Notes under the pieces: model-generated | Seen by the model: the letters and a program-made list of their open reading frames with translations, nothing else | Databases searched by the model: none | What the model was told of the DNA's origin: nothing | Translations under genes and position numbers: made by a program | Shown here: piece after piece, positions 1-9,960 of the stretch | Numbering within the stretch: position 1 is the stretch's first letter | How the letters are laid out: each line of letters begins with the position of its first letter | NCBI GenBank assembly: GCA_032718475.1 | Contig: JAUCBJ010008372.1 | Location: 1 to 64,000 of the forward strand | Length of the DNA stretch: 64,000 nt | Source of the DNA: Nemertoderma westbladi | Lineage: Eukaryota; Xenacoelomorpha; Nemertodermatida; Nemertodermatidae | Direction of reading: 5' to 3'

Positions 1-711
1 TCTTTAGCTGGGGGTTTACCTTACAGTGTTCACTGCCCCTACTGCCTAATCGTACTTAATCGGACAGATGATCTACACACGCGGCAATCCGTTCAGACTT
101 AATAACAGCCAGACAACTATCCAGCCTACAAATTATTTAAATAAAATTATACGCTACCCGTACAGACTTACACAAACAAAGTACAGACTAAACGATGGCA
201 GACTACTCTCAAGCCTAAATAAACCACAGGACATGCAGACTCCGAAATGATTAGGGAGTATGCGCTCTAACCCAGTAGTGCGACTTATTCTTTAGTTGGG
301 GGATTTACCTTACAGCGTGGCTGCCCCTACTTCCTAATCGTACTTAATCGGACAGGTGCTCTACACACACTGTAATCCGTTCGGACTTAACAGCAATCAG
401 ACAACTATCCAGCCTACAAATTATTTAAATAAAATTATACGCTACCCGTACAGACTTACACAAACAAAGTACAGACTAAACGATGGCAGACTACTCTCAA
501 GCCTAAATAAACCACAGGACATGCAGACTCCGAAATGATTAGGGAGTATGCGCTCTAACCCAGTAGTGCGACTTATTCTTTAGTTGGGGGATTTACCTTA
601 CAGCGTGGCTGCCCCTACTTCCTAATCGTACTTAATCGGACAGGTGCTCTACACACACTGTAATCCGTTCGGACTTAACAGCAATCAGACAACAGCTCAG
701 CCTACAAATTG
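1..711. repeat. 288-bp tandem repeat, about 2.5 copies
   Basis: Copies begin at 1, 289 and 577, each with TCTTTAG followed by a G run. Copies 1 and 2 are almost identical over their second half; copy 3 stops matching near 711. The array probably extends left of the window. The 60-codon open frames at 68-250 and 356-538 are the same repeat read twice and have no coding signature. Confidence 0.9.
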
Positions 712-3329
712 TCTGTCCAATCTGATCAGGTTTACACGCCTTCTGTTCAATACTGGCCTACAAACAAATAAAACTGACAGAAATAAGTAAGCTCCAAAAG
801 AAACAAGGGGTGTACAGTCCCTAATCTCTTAAACAGCCTACCGGTATACAACAATCAAATCGAATAATACTAGTGTACTTATACTGCTGTAGGTACCGGT
901 CCGGGTGGTTAGGTAGTCAGGCCTACTGGTACCGGTTCTGGCAGTTGGGCCTACTGACCTACAGATGTACCGGTTGACCGGTACTTTCAACTTTATTGCT
1001 TACTGCAATAAAGAAGCTATATCCTTTAATGTTCGCGCTTTCAGACCTTTGGCAGTTTAACCCGCCAAATTAGAATGTCTTCTAGATAATAAATCTGCTT
1101 TTTAGTCTATGACAAGTATTTGATTCACTACACTAGTCGAAACCAATCCGTGCGCGACCATTCACCCGCTGGATATTCCCGGGAGATTGGGTTCGACGGT
1201 TTAATTTTTATTGCTATGTAAGCCTAATGTATTATTCGACTGACAGTATTATATAATCTCTGACAATATTATTCACCTTCGGTAATATTAACAGTTCCTT
1301 TAGGACGTGGCGCTTTATCTACATAAACAGAGTTATGACTTAAACTACTCGCAACGATATGGCTTAATTATAATCCACATATATGGCGCATTCTTTAGGA
1401 ATTGCTTCTTTAACAGACTCACTCATACACTATGCTGCACAATACTGCACACTAATCTGCCAATCTTCACTGATTTTAGTCACATATAAAAGGAACACAG
1501 GCTGACTCATGTAGGGTCTATCAAATAACATTAGATTCGCTTCAAACCACTTTAACATAAGTCACAATCGTTATTGGTAACCTTTCTCTCTTACCTTCGG
1601 TATATCAAGAATATTGGGTTGCGGGGTGATTTATCGTTATTCCAAATATAATAATTCATCAACCATATTATGAAGAACTGACAGCAAATAGCAGTATAAA
1701 ACAACAACTGAACAGTTAGGTACATCGGTACATCAGTACCGGTATATCAGCAGTGAGATATTTACGGAGTGATATTTATCAGATGTGTTAAAGGATATAT
1801 GCCCTTTATAATTAAACCTACCAGTGTACGACTAAAAAGCAGTACAGCACAAAATATTTATAAGCCGTTCTTTCTTTGGCTCAAGACTGAATGATAAACA
1901 CTGCACATAGGCATTTCGTCATTTCTCGGAAATTCTCTGTACAAGGAGCCACAAAAACGCTCTCATTGGCTGACTGAGCTGAGAGACGCCGTAGAACAAA
2001 GGAAATCAACACGTATGAATGTCAGCTGTTAACCGTAGTCATAGTAACTACTGTTCAAGAGTAGCTATCACTCCTTTGCGTCACAAATTGCCATAGAATC
2101 ATAAAATATACCTTTCACAATACACATACGGAGGAAATAAGTCTTAGATCCTCTAAAAACACCGATACAGTAATAATACGGTCTCTTACACTTATTAAAT
2201 CAACTACAGAGTATTTTAATGTAAAAGATAATAAAAATAACGGGGCAATTCAGCAAAGGCTTTTACAGCGAGGCAGTTAGTTTTAATGTTCAAACTTAAT
2301 GATGCAAGTTTATTTTATTTTAATTAATTGAGTCCTGCGTTACTGTAACGGTACCCGTACCTACTTATTTTAATTATCCCTTTCGTTAGGCTGTAAGATT
2401 ACGTGATTCCAGAATGATAATTATGTTTTAATGGAAATTTGTATTTCTTTGTATATAGTTTGACCCCACTGTAATACGATTTTTAATATTAAATTTATTC
2501 TATTGTATAAATTCAGGTAGGCCTATTCTCCTTGCTGCTGTTCTTATAGAGTTTTAGTTAGTCCCTGATGATGCCCCTAGAGGGAGAAATGAATTGGTAA
2601 CAATACAATATAACAGATAGTTGTTGGGTGTATGAAAACTCCTTTATTTTAACAAGTTGTGAACGACGAAAACCTTGTCTGCTGAGTATGACTTGTCGCG
2701 CCCTGAAGACGGCTTGTCGTTTTTTAAATAGTTTTCCAGTTGTCAATAAATTTCCATTTTCCATTGTTAACAAATTTACTGTGGTATTATTCTTAGTGCG
2801 GCATCCTCTGTCTTACATGTAACAGCTAAGAGAGAAAGGACCTACCGATTACCTTCAGTGGTGTTTCACTCGTTCAGCGTTAACATTTATATTTACACTA
2901 AACTAATAGAAATAAAGTAATCGAACAAATATAAAGAGTCATTTAATGCTGTCCCTTCTATAAATATTCTTTTATATTAAGACGTCTTCACAAATCCACT
3001 AAATATTTAGATAATAAAGCAAGTTTTTAACAAAAAAATTCGAACAAATTCATATGTTTTGGTCGACCGATTGGTAATATTAATAGGCCACACATTAATT
3101 AATAATTTTTACTATCCAATTAGCATGAATCTTTACTGCCATTATAAAATGAAATCAACTTTTTATATAAAATTCACTTCAAACTAACAGTTATTTATTA
3201 CTTCCTTATCCAAGTTTCCCTTATCCATTCGTTTAGCCCATGAGTCAACTTTGAACATTCAGCTTGACCACCCCTTTTGAACTCAAGCATCGCTACCCAT
3301 TTCTAATGGTGGCGTAGGCATGTATTGTC
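712..3329. other. No gene recognised; AT-rich intergenic DNA
   Basis: I see no supported gene. Frames are short and have no recognisable motif. A small patch at about 890-990 repeats ACCGGT-containing words (TACTGGTACCGGTTC, GTACCGGTTGACCGGTAC), which looks like a degenerate local repeat. Confidence 0.5.
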
Positions 3330-4280
3330 AGCCTTTCTGGCCTTGTCTTCGGATGCAGTCCCCTAGTGCATGCCTATTGCCATCCTTTATCTCAGACTGA
3401 GCCAACCCCCTTTATCTATCTCTATGACAGTCACTCCTCCCTCCTACTTTCCCAATCCACCAAGGCAATCCAGGGAACTGCAGCATCTAGAAAGCATGGG
3501 ACTCTACTTTCTGCAAATAAACCTTGAACTCCCTTCTTTCCTCTTCCACCACACCCAAGGAATCGGCCCGCCTTCTGGCTTCCAAGACAGTTCACCCTAG
3601 AGACTGGCTTCAGGTCATTATGATCGCAGTCCAGAACTCCACGTTAACGATGACCAGATCAGGATTGGTGCTGCAATTCGCCTTGGAGTACCCTTTTGCG
3701 TGGAATATACTTGCAGAGATTTCAATGTACTCATCGGCTCTTGTGGAACCATGGCCTTAGCTCCTTTCATAATTACAGTAAGTAAAATTATTCAAGACAA
3801 GCCGAGGCCAATGATGTCATCCATCGCGCACTAGCATCTGCTGGATATACTTTGGATCCCCGGAGCCTCTGTGACGAGAAGCGTAATCGTAAACCTGATG
3901 GAATGTCCCTTGCACATTGATCCAAATGCAAATCACTTGTCTGGGACTTCACTTTTCATGACACACTTGCACCATCAATCTCCCCACCACTGAATGAGGA
4001 GCAGCAGCTACAGTTGAGGTTCTCAAGAGCAAGAAGTATAGTGACCTTGCCCACTGCTACAACTATGTCACCGTAATTGCAGAAACCCCAGGGCCCATTG
4101 ACACTGAAGCTACAGCTCTTCTGAAAGAAATAGGGCGTAAACTATCATGGCTACTGGTGAACTGTGTGCCATCGAATTCCTCTTACAACGCCTTTCAGTG
4201 GCCATCATCTGAGGCAATACAACCGCCATCCTGAGTCTATGAAGTTGCATTTGCATGCATTTACCCTGGCTCTAAGCCAA
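3330..4280 (+). pseudogene. Decayed non-LTR retrotransposon, region downstream of the RT domain
   Basis: Reading across frames gives the conserved run that follows the reverse transcriptase in one widespread class of animal retroelement proteins. A stretch near 3575-3610 reads RLLASKTVHPRDWLQ. Around 3650-3760 another frame gives DDQIRIGAAIRLGVPFC and then CRDFNVLIGSCGTMAL, resembling the Cys/His cluster of the family. At about 3810-3900 come ANDVIHRALASAGYTLD and NRKPDGMSL, at 3940-3970 LVWDFTFHDTLAPS, and at 4035-4140 KKYSDLAHCYNYVTVIAE followed by GPIDTEATALLKEIGRKLS. The order matches the family, but frames change repeatedly and stops are frequent, so it is a dead 5'-truncated copy. The exact clade is uncertain. 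Confidence 0.7.
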
Positions 4281-6230
4281 AACCCTCCCATTTTGCCAGT
4301 GGACCGCACTAGAAATAAGTCGTCAGTTTTTGTGCATAATGAATTCCCTTTACTTTTCACTTTTCTTTAAATACTGGTATCACAAATCAATGTTTAGCTA
4401 TAATTTTTGCCTTCATGTCCCTATCAACTATCAATCCGCACCGTTGAAAACCCATTAACACTATGAAGATAATGAGGACAAGTCAGATCTCCTAAGGATT
4501 GGATTTACAAATCATCATTCTCCGAAAAAGCAATCAGTTCGAGGATAAATGAATTTTCTCAGTGCTCTATAGCACATAGAGTTGGGTAATCTGTCAACAG
4601 TGCAACCAGTCAAACAGATTGAAAAACCAATTTATATTGTATTTCACCAAACCCTTATATTGTTGTCACTATTATTTGGCATCCGCAATATGGACTTTTT
4701 ATGAATAGTTACTGGGTCATGAAATGTCTGGATGTTGGGGCGTGAATAATGATGAAATATTGTTGGATTTTTATAAATCCGTTTATATATATTTTAACCC
4801 ACCTGTCTCATTAATAATCACCCATTCGTTTAACATCTCCTAATTCCATCACTGTGTAATGGCATTGATCCAACATGCACAGTCAGAGGGGATGTGGGAT
4901 TGCAGTGGGGAAGGCTAAGTTAAAATTCCAATCATACAAGGATGACAAACAGCTTTGTCCAGGATACAATTATTGGATTTATTAGACCAATTTTATGACA
5001 ATTTTTTACTAATTAGTTACATGATCTTAACGTGAGATATAAGCATGTTTTTTAGAAGTATTTAATATGCCAAAGCCGAGTCTGGTACAGCCCACAATGT
5101 TATGAAAGACTCATGGTGTCTTATCAAAGCAGACCAAGTGAGTTACTACTACTGCACATAACATTGGCAATGAAAAGAAAAAATCTACAAAAGAATGGCA
5201 TGGTGATTGCTTGGACTGGACGTGGGCATTGCAGATGGCTCCTTGTAATGCTGGCAGGCAGCTGTATGGACGTTTGGAACCCATAACTTAGACGCGAGGA
5301 AATCTCTGCCCTTCTATGAAAATTACTCACCTTATGATAAAGGTATTCCAGCTTAGAGAATGCTGGCGTGTTGGAAACATGTTCGTTAGGAAAGGAGGTT
5401 GGATATTGTTTCCATGACTTCATATGACATTAATGTATGTACCATGTATGTACATCCCTTGGTGTATTACAATCAACTTGACATTTATGCTAAAAGCTTT
5501 CATTAGTTAATTTTTTCCTAAAAAAACATTGTGGGTGGATGTATGGCGCTGCATTGTGTAGTATAATGGCTGGCCCACAGGGTTTGACGGTTTTGACATT
5601 ATTGATTACCTCGTTCTACAATTTATTCCTCTCGGGCATTATTCCTATACCTATTGTATCCACCATCCAGGCATGTTCCTAAGTGGATCTCCATAGACTA
5701 GACAAGTCTCAGATTAACATGGTTTCCCTTACCGTGCAATCTACTCTCACTAAAATACACATCTGGTTTTCCTTTGCCTAATCTCAACATGCCCTGTGCC
5801 TGCATATGCATGGGTTACCTGTTGATGGTTGGATATATAATGCAAGTGTTCCACTTACTTACCATATAAATGGATTAATAAAGTTAATCTGAAGATCTAT
5901 TTATAATACCAAGGTATTCAGTACCTAATATTAACCTACCATTTCAACAGATCCATAATGTCTTCTATTAAATATGCTACGTCTCGTTGATGAGTCAGAG
6001 GTTGGAGTACTGCAACAATAAAATAAAATGTTAAAAGTAACACAAATCATATGTTTCAACTGCAGGCTGAAACGTGCAGCTCACCAGCTATCTGCTATCA
6101 TCTTATGATCATTTATGGCAAGCAAAATCTGATTTTTGTTTTAGTTTAGGTAATTAAATACTTTCCGGTAATGTTTTTACTTTATTAGAATTGAAATCGT
6201 TATTTTATGCTGATTCTATTTATTACTTTA

Positions 6231-6268
<38 letters not shown>

Positions 6269-6729
6269 CTAAATCAAGTATATTTAAATTTACCAATGGA
6301 GATTAAGTATTAGTATACAGTTACCTAGAAATAATTAAAATAAAATAATAATTGTTGTATCTAGTTTTGTGTCTCTCCAGTTCTCCAAATACAATATCTT
6401 CTCATCATCTCAAGAGTCTGACACCCTCACAGTATACTTCACTATGATATGCTCTGCTTGGACGCAGCGAATTAGCGAGATTGTTGAGGTATATTATGCG
6501 GTTCCTATCCGTAGGCATCATGTCGCAGTAACGTTTCATCACCTTTCGATCGCCGCACCCCTTAAAATCATTTAGGAAAAAGAGGGGCATAGGTTGGAAG
6601 TAAGCCGCGGATCCTCTGCTGGCACGGTGGTATAGGAAAGAGGACTACGGTGACCTCGAAGGCCTCGACTTTAAATATTGCTTTTATTTTTCAAATTGAA
6701 TTGAAATCTTTTTATGAAAATAATTTGGC
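4281..6729. other. No gene recognised
   Basis: Intergenic sequence. A 99-codon minus-strand frame at 5124-5423 and opposing 60-68-codon frames at 6369-6590 show no family motif, and I do not call them genes. A run of about 27 T at 6235-6261 could be the reverse-strand poly(A) tail of an old retrocopy, but no body was recognised next to it. Confidence 0.5.
6235..6261. repeat. Poly-T tract of about 27 bases
   Basis: Uninterrupted T run. It may be a simple-sequence tract or the complement of a poly(A) tail. No target-site duplication was found. Confidence 0.9.
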
Positions 6730-6737
6730 TTATTTAA

Positions 6738-6960
6738 GGGGGTAAACGCTATGCCTACACATAAACCTACTTGTAGACAGGTTAGTAAATAAGCAGGTGA
6801 CAGAGGCAGAAAGAAACAAAAACAATAAACGAGAGATATAAAACATAATTTAATTGAGAATCAACAGTTTGACGCTCAACAGTGAGATGTATTAGCTTAC
6901 CGGCAGGCTGGTACGAGTGTTTGTAGGCGTGTGTACGAGTAGGCGTAACGTTTACCCCCC
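6738..6960. mobile_element. 223-bp MITE candidate with inverted termini and an imperfect 8-bp target duplication
   Basis: The left end reads GGGGGTAAACGCTATGCCTA. The reverse complement of the right end reads GGGGGGTAAACGTTACGCCT. The ends therefore match over about 20 bases with two substitutions and one extra G. Flanks are TTATTTAA (6730-6737) and TTATTGAA (6961-6968), 7 of 8 identical, compatible with an 8-bp target duplication as made by hAT-type elements. No coding capacity. Family assignment is an inference, since the termini are not the commonest hAT form. Confidence 0.6.
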
Positions 6961-6968
6961 TTATTGAA

Positions 6969-7376
6969 TTTAATTGGACGCGCAGGGAGTAGGTAGGTAA
7001 CCTTACCAGAGATATATATCCGGAAGTACAATAGGATCATTGTGCAACATGCAGCAGTCATGCACTATGGGTTTCGCTACACATTGGGGCTTTGCGCTAA
7101 AGGGCGACAGACAATATACGTTTTAATTGAATGTGAATTTTTTGTATTCTTCACGTTTTAATTAACAAAATAAACTAAACTAACTAAAGATTTCGCCGAA
7201 ATATGGCAGTGATGGGTTTTCAACATTTTGGAAATACGGAAAAATAGAAAAATTTATCAACATGTTGAATCGCAAAATAAAAAATATCTGTGAATCCTGA
7301 AATTTGTTATCCAGTTTTTAAAAGTTTTAGTTGACCACTAAGCAATTTGTTTAAAAATAACATTAAACCTCGACTA
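6969..7376. other. No gene recognised
   Basis: AT-rich sequence between the MITE and the 17-bp array. Nothing recognisable. Confidence 0.5.
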
Positions 7377-7849
7377 ACCTAGGTACATAGGTTACCTAGG
7401 TACATAGGTTACCTAGTTACATAGGTTACCTAGGTACATAGGTTACCTAGGTACATAGGTTACCTAGTTACATAGGTTACCTAGTTACATAGGTTACCTA
7501 GTTACATAGGTTACCTAGTTACATAGGTTACCTAGTTACATAGGTTACCTAGGTACATAGGTTACCTAGTTACATAGGTTACCTAGGTACATAGGTTACC
7601 TAGTTACATAGGTTACCTAGGTACATAGGTTACCTAGGTACATAGGTTACCTAGTTACATAGGTTACCTAGTTACATAGGTTACCTAGTTACATAGGTTA
7701 CCTAGTTACATAGGTTACCTAGTTACATAGGTTACCTAGGTACATAGGTTACCTAGTTACATAGGTTACCTAGGTACATAGGTTACCTAGTTACATAGGT
7801 TACCTAGGTACATAGGTTACCTAGTTACATAGGTTACCTAGGTACATAG
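7377..7849. repeat. 17-bp minisatellite, about 28 units
   Basis: The unit is CCTAGGTACATAGGTTA with one variable position (CCTAGG or CCTAGT). The units are otherwise essentially identical. The G/T variants are not random: an 11-unit pattern recurs in tandem (see findings). The array runs directly into the first base of the 5' LTR. Confidence 0.95.
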
Positions 7850-9434
7850 TGTTCGCGGTATTTCAACTTTCCATAACGCGAGTTGAATATTTTTGTATTT
7901 TATTAAAATTGATTATTCCGATATTACTACTGGGTGCGGGACCATGGGTTTTGGGCACATTCAATAAACTGGGGGCGATTTATGGGCGAACTTTGGGGCA
8001 ACTTACAGGGTACGGGAATAATTTCATAGTTATAAGGGCCAGGGGGGATGGAAAATGCAAGCAGTATTCAGGTTAGCCTGAGTACTATTAGGCCCTGGCC
8101 AACTTCCTGCTGCCTGTAGGGGTGGATTTGGTAATGTGCCAGGCCTAAAGGACAAGGACTGCCCTTAGCGGTCCCTGGCCAACGGCAGCTACTACGAGCC
8201 TGAAAAGGACTCGGAACGCTGACTGCTTGTGTCAGGGATTTGCGACGGGCACCGACGGCCCCTTAGTAGCCAAGCCGTTCTGGGTCTCAATGATCGAACC
8301 CCGGGGTTCGTGAGGGGTGGAGCGGACACGCGAACAGGTGGCCAACTTAAGACTGCCCCCTGACCTAAGCCGTACTGGTTCTCGATGACCGATCCCTTTG
8401 GGGTTCGTGAGGGGTGGGACGGACATGCGAAAGGGCTGGCCACAGGACTGGTTTGACAAGGACTGCCCTTAGCGGTCTCGGGTCAACTGCGGCTACTACG
8501 AGCCTGAAAAGGACTCGGAACGCTGACTGCTTGACTGTGATTTGCGACGGGAACCGACGACAGACCCCTTAGCCAAGCCGTTCTGGTTCTCGATGATCGT
8601 TCCCTTCGGGGTTCGTGAGGGGTGGAACGGACACGCGATGGGGTCGAAAGACAAAGGACTAGACTCGACTAGACTCTACTGGCCTACCGACTGTTCGGAG
8701 CAGTTTCTCGGCTGCCGAAGCGACTACGAGCCTGAAAAGGACTCGGAAAGCCTAGGTGGTTGGGTTTCTGTGATGAACTGACGGACCCCTAGCCAAGCCG
8801 TTCTGGTTCTCGATGATCGAACCCTTCCGGGTTCGTGAGGGGTGGAACGGACACGCGAACGGGTCCACCGACACGACAGACTCCTAGCCAAGCCGTACTG
8901 GTTCTCGATGACCGAACCCTTCGGGGTTCGAGAGGGGTGGTACGGATACGCGACAGAGTCTACCGACTGGACCGACCCTTAGCCAAGCCGTGCTGGTTCT
9001 CGATGATCGTTCCCTTCGGGGTTCGTGAGGGGTGGAACGGACACGCGACAGGGTCGACCGACACCGACACTACGGCACTAAGACTGGGACTGAGGGAAAA
9101 TCTGGGGAACATTAGGTAGGCTAAAATTCTGAGCGAACAGTGGGTTATTAAATAATATACCGTAGGGATTTATATTATCGTGTATACTTATTGTGAATAT
9201 TTGGTGTATATTGATTTGGGGAAGCCCAAAATTATTCTTAATCAAGGTTCAACAGAGTTCAGTTACATTAAAGAGTATATCCAACTAATGCAGCTTTTCT
9301 CAACCGCAAACTTGCATCTTAGAAATATTCCCTCCCCACAATCAATATCCGGTGACTGGCCGGGGCTCGGTGGTCTGTTAAGTCACGTCTCCAGCATCGG
9401 CGTTTTTCCCCCTGGTGTAGGAATAACGGCAACA
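7850..9434 (+). repeat. 5' LTR (1585 bp)
   Basis: Matches 18243-19854 along its whole length apart from substitutions and small indels. The largest difference is about 27 bp missing near 9255, where the 3' LTR has extra sequence at about 19645-19675. It begins TG and ends CA. Internally it is built from repeated hairpin modules and three copies of a 26-nt motif (8193, 8497, 8725). AATAAA occurs at 7964-7969 and TTATAAGG at about 8030. The transcription start and R region cannot be fixed by eye. Confidence 0.9.
8273..9055 (+). repeat. Six-copy hairpin module inside the 5' LTR
   Basis: A module of about 70 bp starts with AAGCCGT and contains CTGGTTCTCGATGA, then a short hairpin such as GAACCCTTCGGGGTTC, then GTGAGGGGTGG and ACGGACACGCGA. 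Copies begin near 8273, 8368, 8575, 8795, 8890 and 8984, some 95 bp apart and others separated by unrelated spacers. The same series recurs in the 3' LTR from about 18666 to 19450. The conserved stem-loop suggests a structural or protein-binding role in DNA or RNA, but this is inference. Confidence 0.85.
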
Positions 9435-9575
9435 AAATTAAGAATAATTATATGGTTAATTTTGAACGGGTGTCAAAATTAAGAATAATTCACGTGGTTA
9501 ATTTTGACGGGGTGTCAAAATTAAGAATAATTAATGCGGTTAATTTTGACACGGTGTCAAAATTAAGGATAATTA
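9434..9575 (+). repeat. Tandem hairpin repeats (41-42 bp) directly after the 5' LTR
   Basis: Copies of AAAATTAAGAATAATT start at 9434, 9475 and 9517, with a partial fourth at 9559. Each junction folds as TTAATTTTGAC, a 5-nt loop, GTCAAAATTAA. Two stems are perfect (9498-9524 and 9540-9566) and one has a terminal mismatch (9456-9482). The position, between LTR and first gene, is where packaging or dimerisation signals and the primer site are expected. The 115-codon open frame across it (9452-9799) is a by-product of the repeat. Confidence 0.85.
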
Positions 9576-9768
9576 CGGTCAACTTCAACTGGTGGAAGTT
9601 GAGAATCCTTCAATACTCTTCAAAAACTCTCTATGTGCTTGCCAGCACCCACTACGAGGAAACTCTGGTATTTGAGTTGAGACAAAGTCGTGGTTTAATT
9701 AAACAACAAACTCGATCTAACCAACTCGTAGTCGGCAGATCACAATTCGGGAGAGTTGTTAACAGGGA

Positions 9769-9960
9769 ATGGAAGTATCGATCACACCCATTGATATAAT
9801 TCAAGTTGAGCCAGGAATCTGGCACGTCGAAGTTGAGGTACAAGGAACGAACGTTGGACGATTCAGGATTACTGTTCGGGTGGTCCAAGCTGAGTACAAT
9901 ACCTACGAGGAACTGTTTTACGACATCGCGTATCTCGCCATCGACGAGGCGTTACAATGA
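9769..9960 (+). CDS. Small 63-codon leader frame overlapping the gag start
   Basis: The product begins MEVSITPIDIIQVEPG and is acidic with alternating hydrophobic residues, which suggests a small beta-rich fold. I recognise no family. Its stop and the start of the next frame share the bases ATGA at 9957-9960, the arrangement used for coupled termination and reinitiation. That geometry and the lack of repeats within it are the only reasons to list it. It could equally be a fortuitous frame in the leader. Confidence 0.4.
   Translation: MEVSITPIDIIQVEPGIWHVEVEVQGTNVGRFRITVRVVQAEYNTYEELFYDIAYLAIDEALQ

Noticed and set aside
5124-5423. 99-codon minus-strand frame
   Set aside because: No motif or neighbouring context, and composition like the surrounding non-coding DNA.
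5970-6010. Hammerhead-like core near GTTGATGAGTC
   Set aside because: The CUGAUGA core is imperfect and no matching GAAA segment with stems was found.
8270-8330. tRNA-like A box (TAGCCAAGCCG) in the LTR modules
   Set aside because: The following GGTTC is not a B box, and no cloverleaf can be drawn.
9435-9455. tRNA primer-binding site directly after the 5' LTR
   Set aside because: The AT-rich repeat there does not resemble the 3' end of any tRNA complement I can recognise.
9452-9799. 115-codon frame across the LTR leader
   Set aside because: It consists mainly of the 42-bp hairpin repeat; the overlapping small frame at 9769 is the better candidate.
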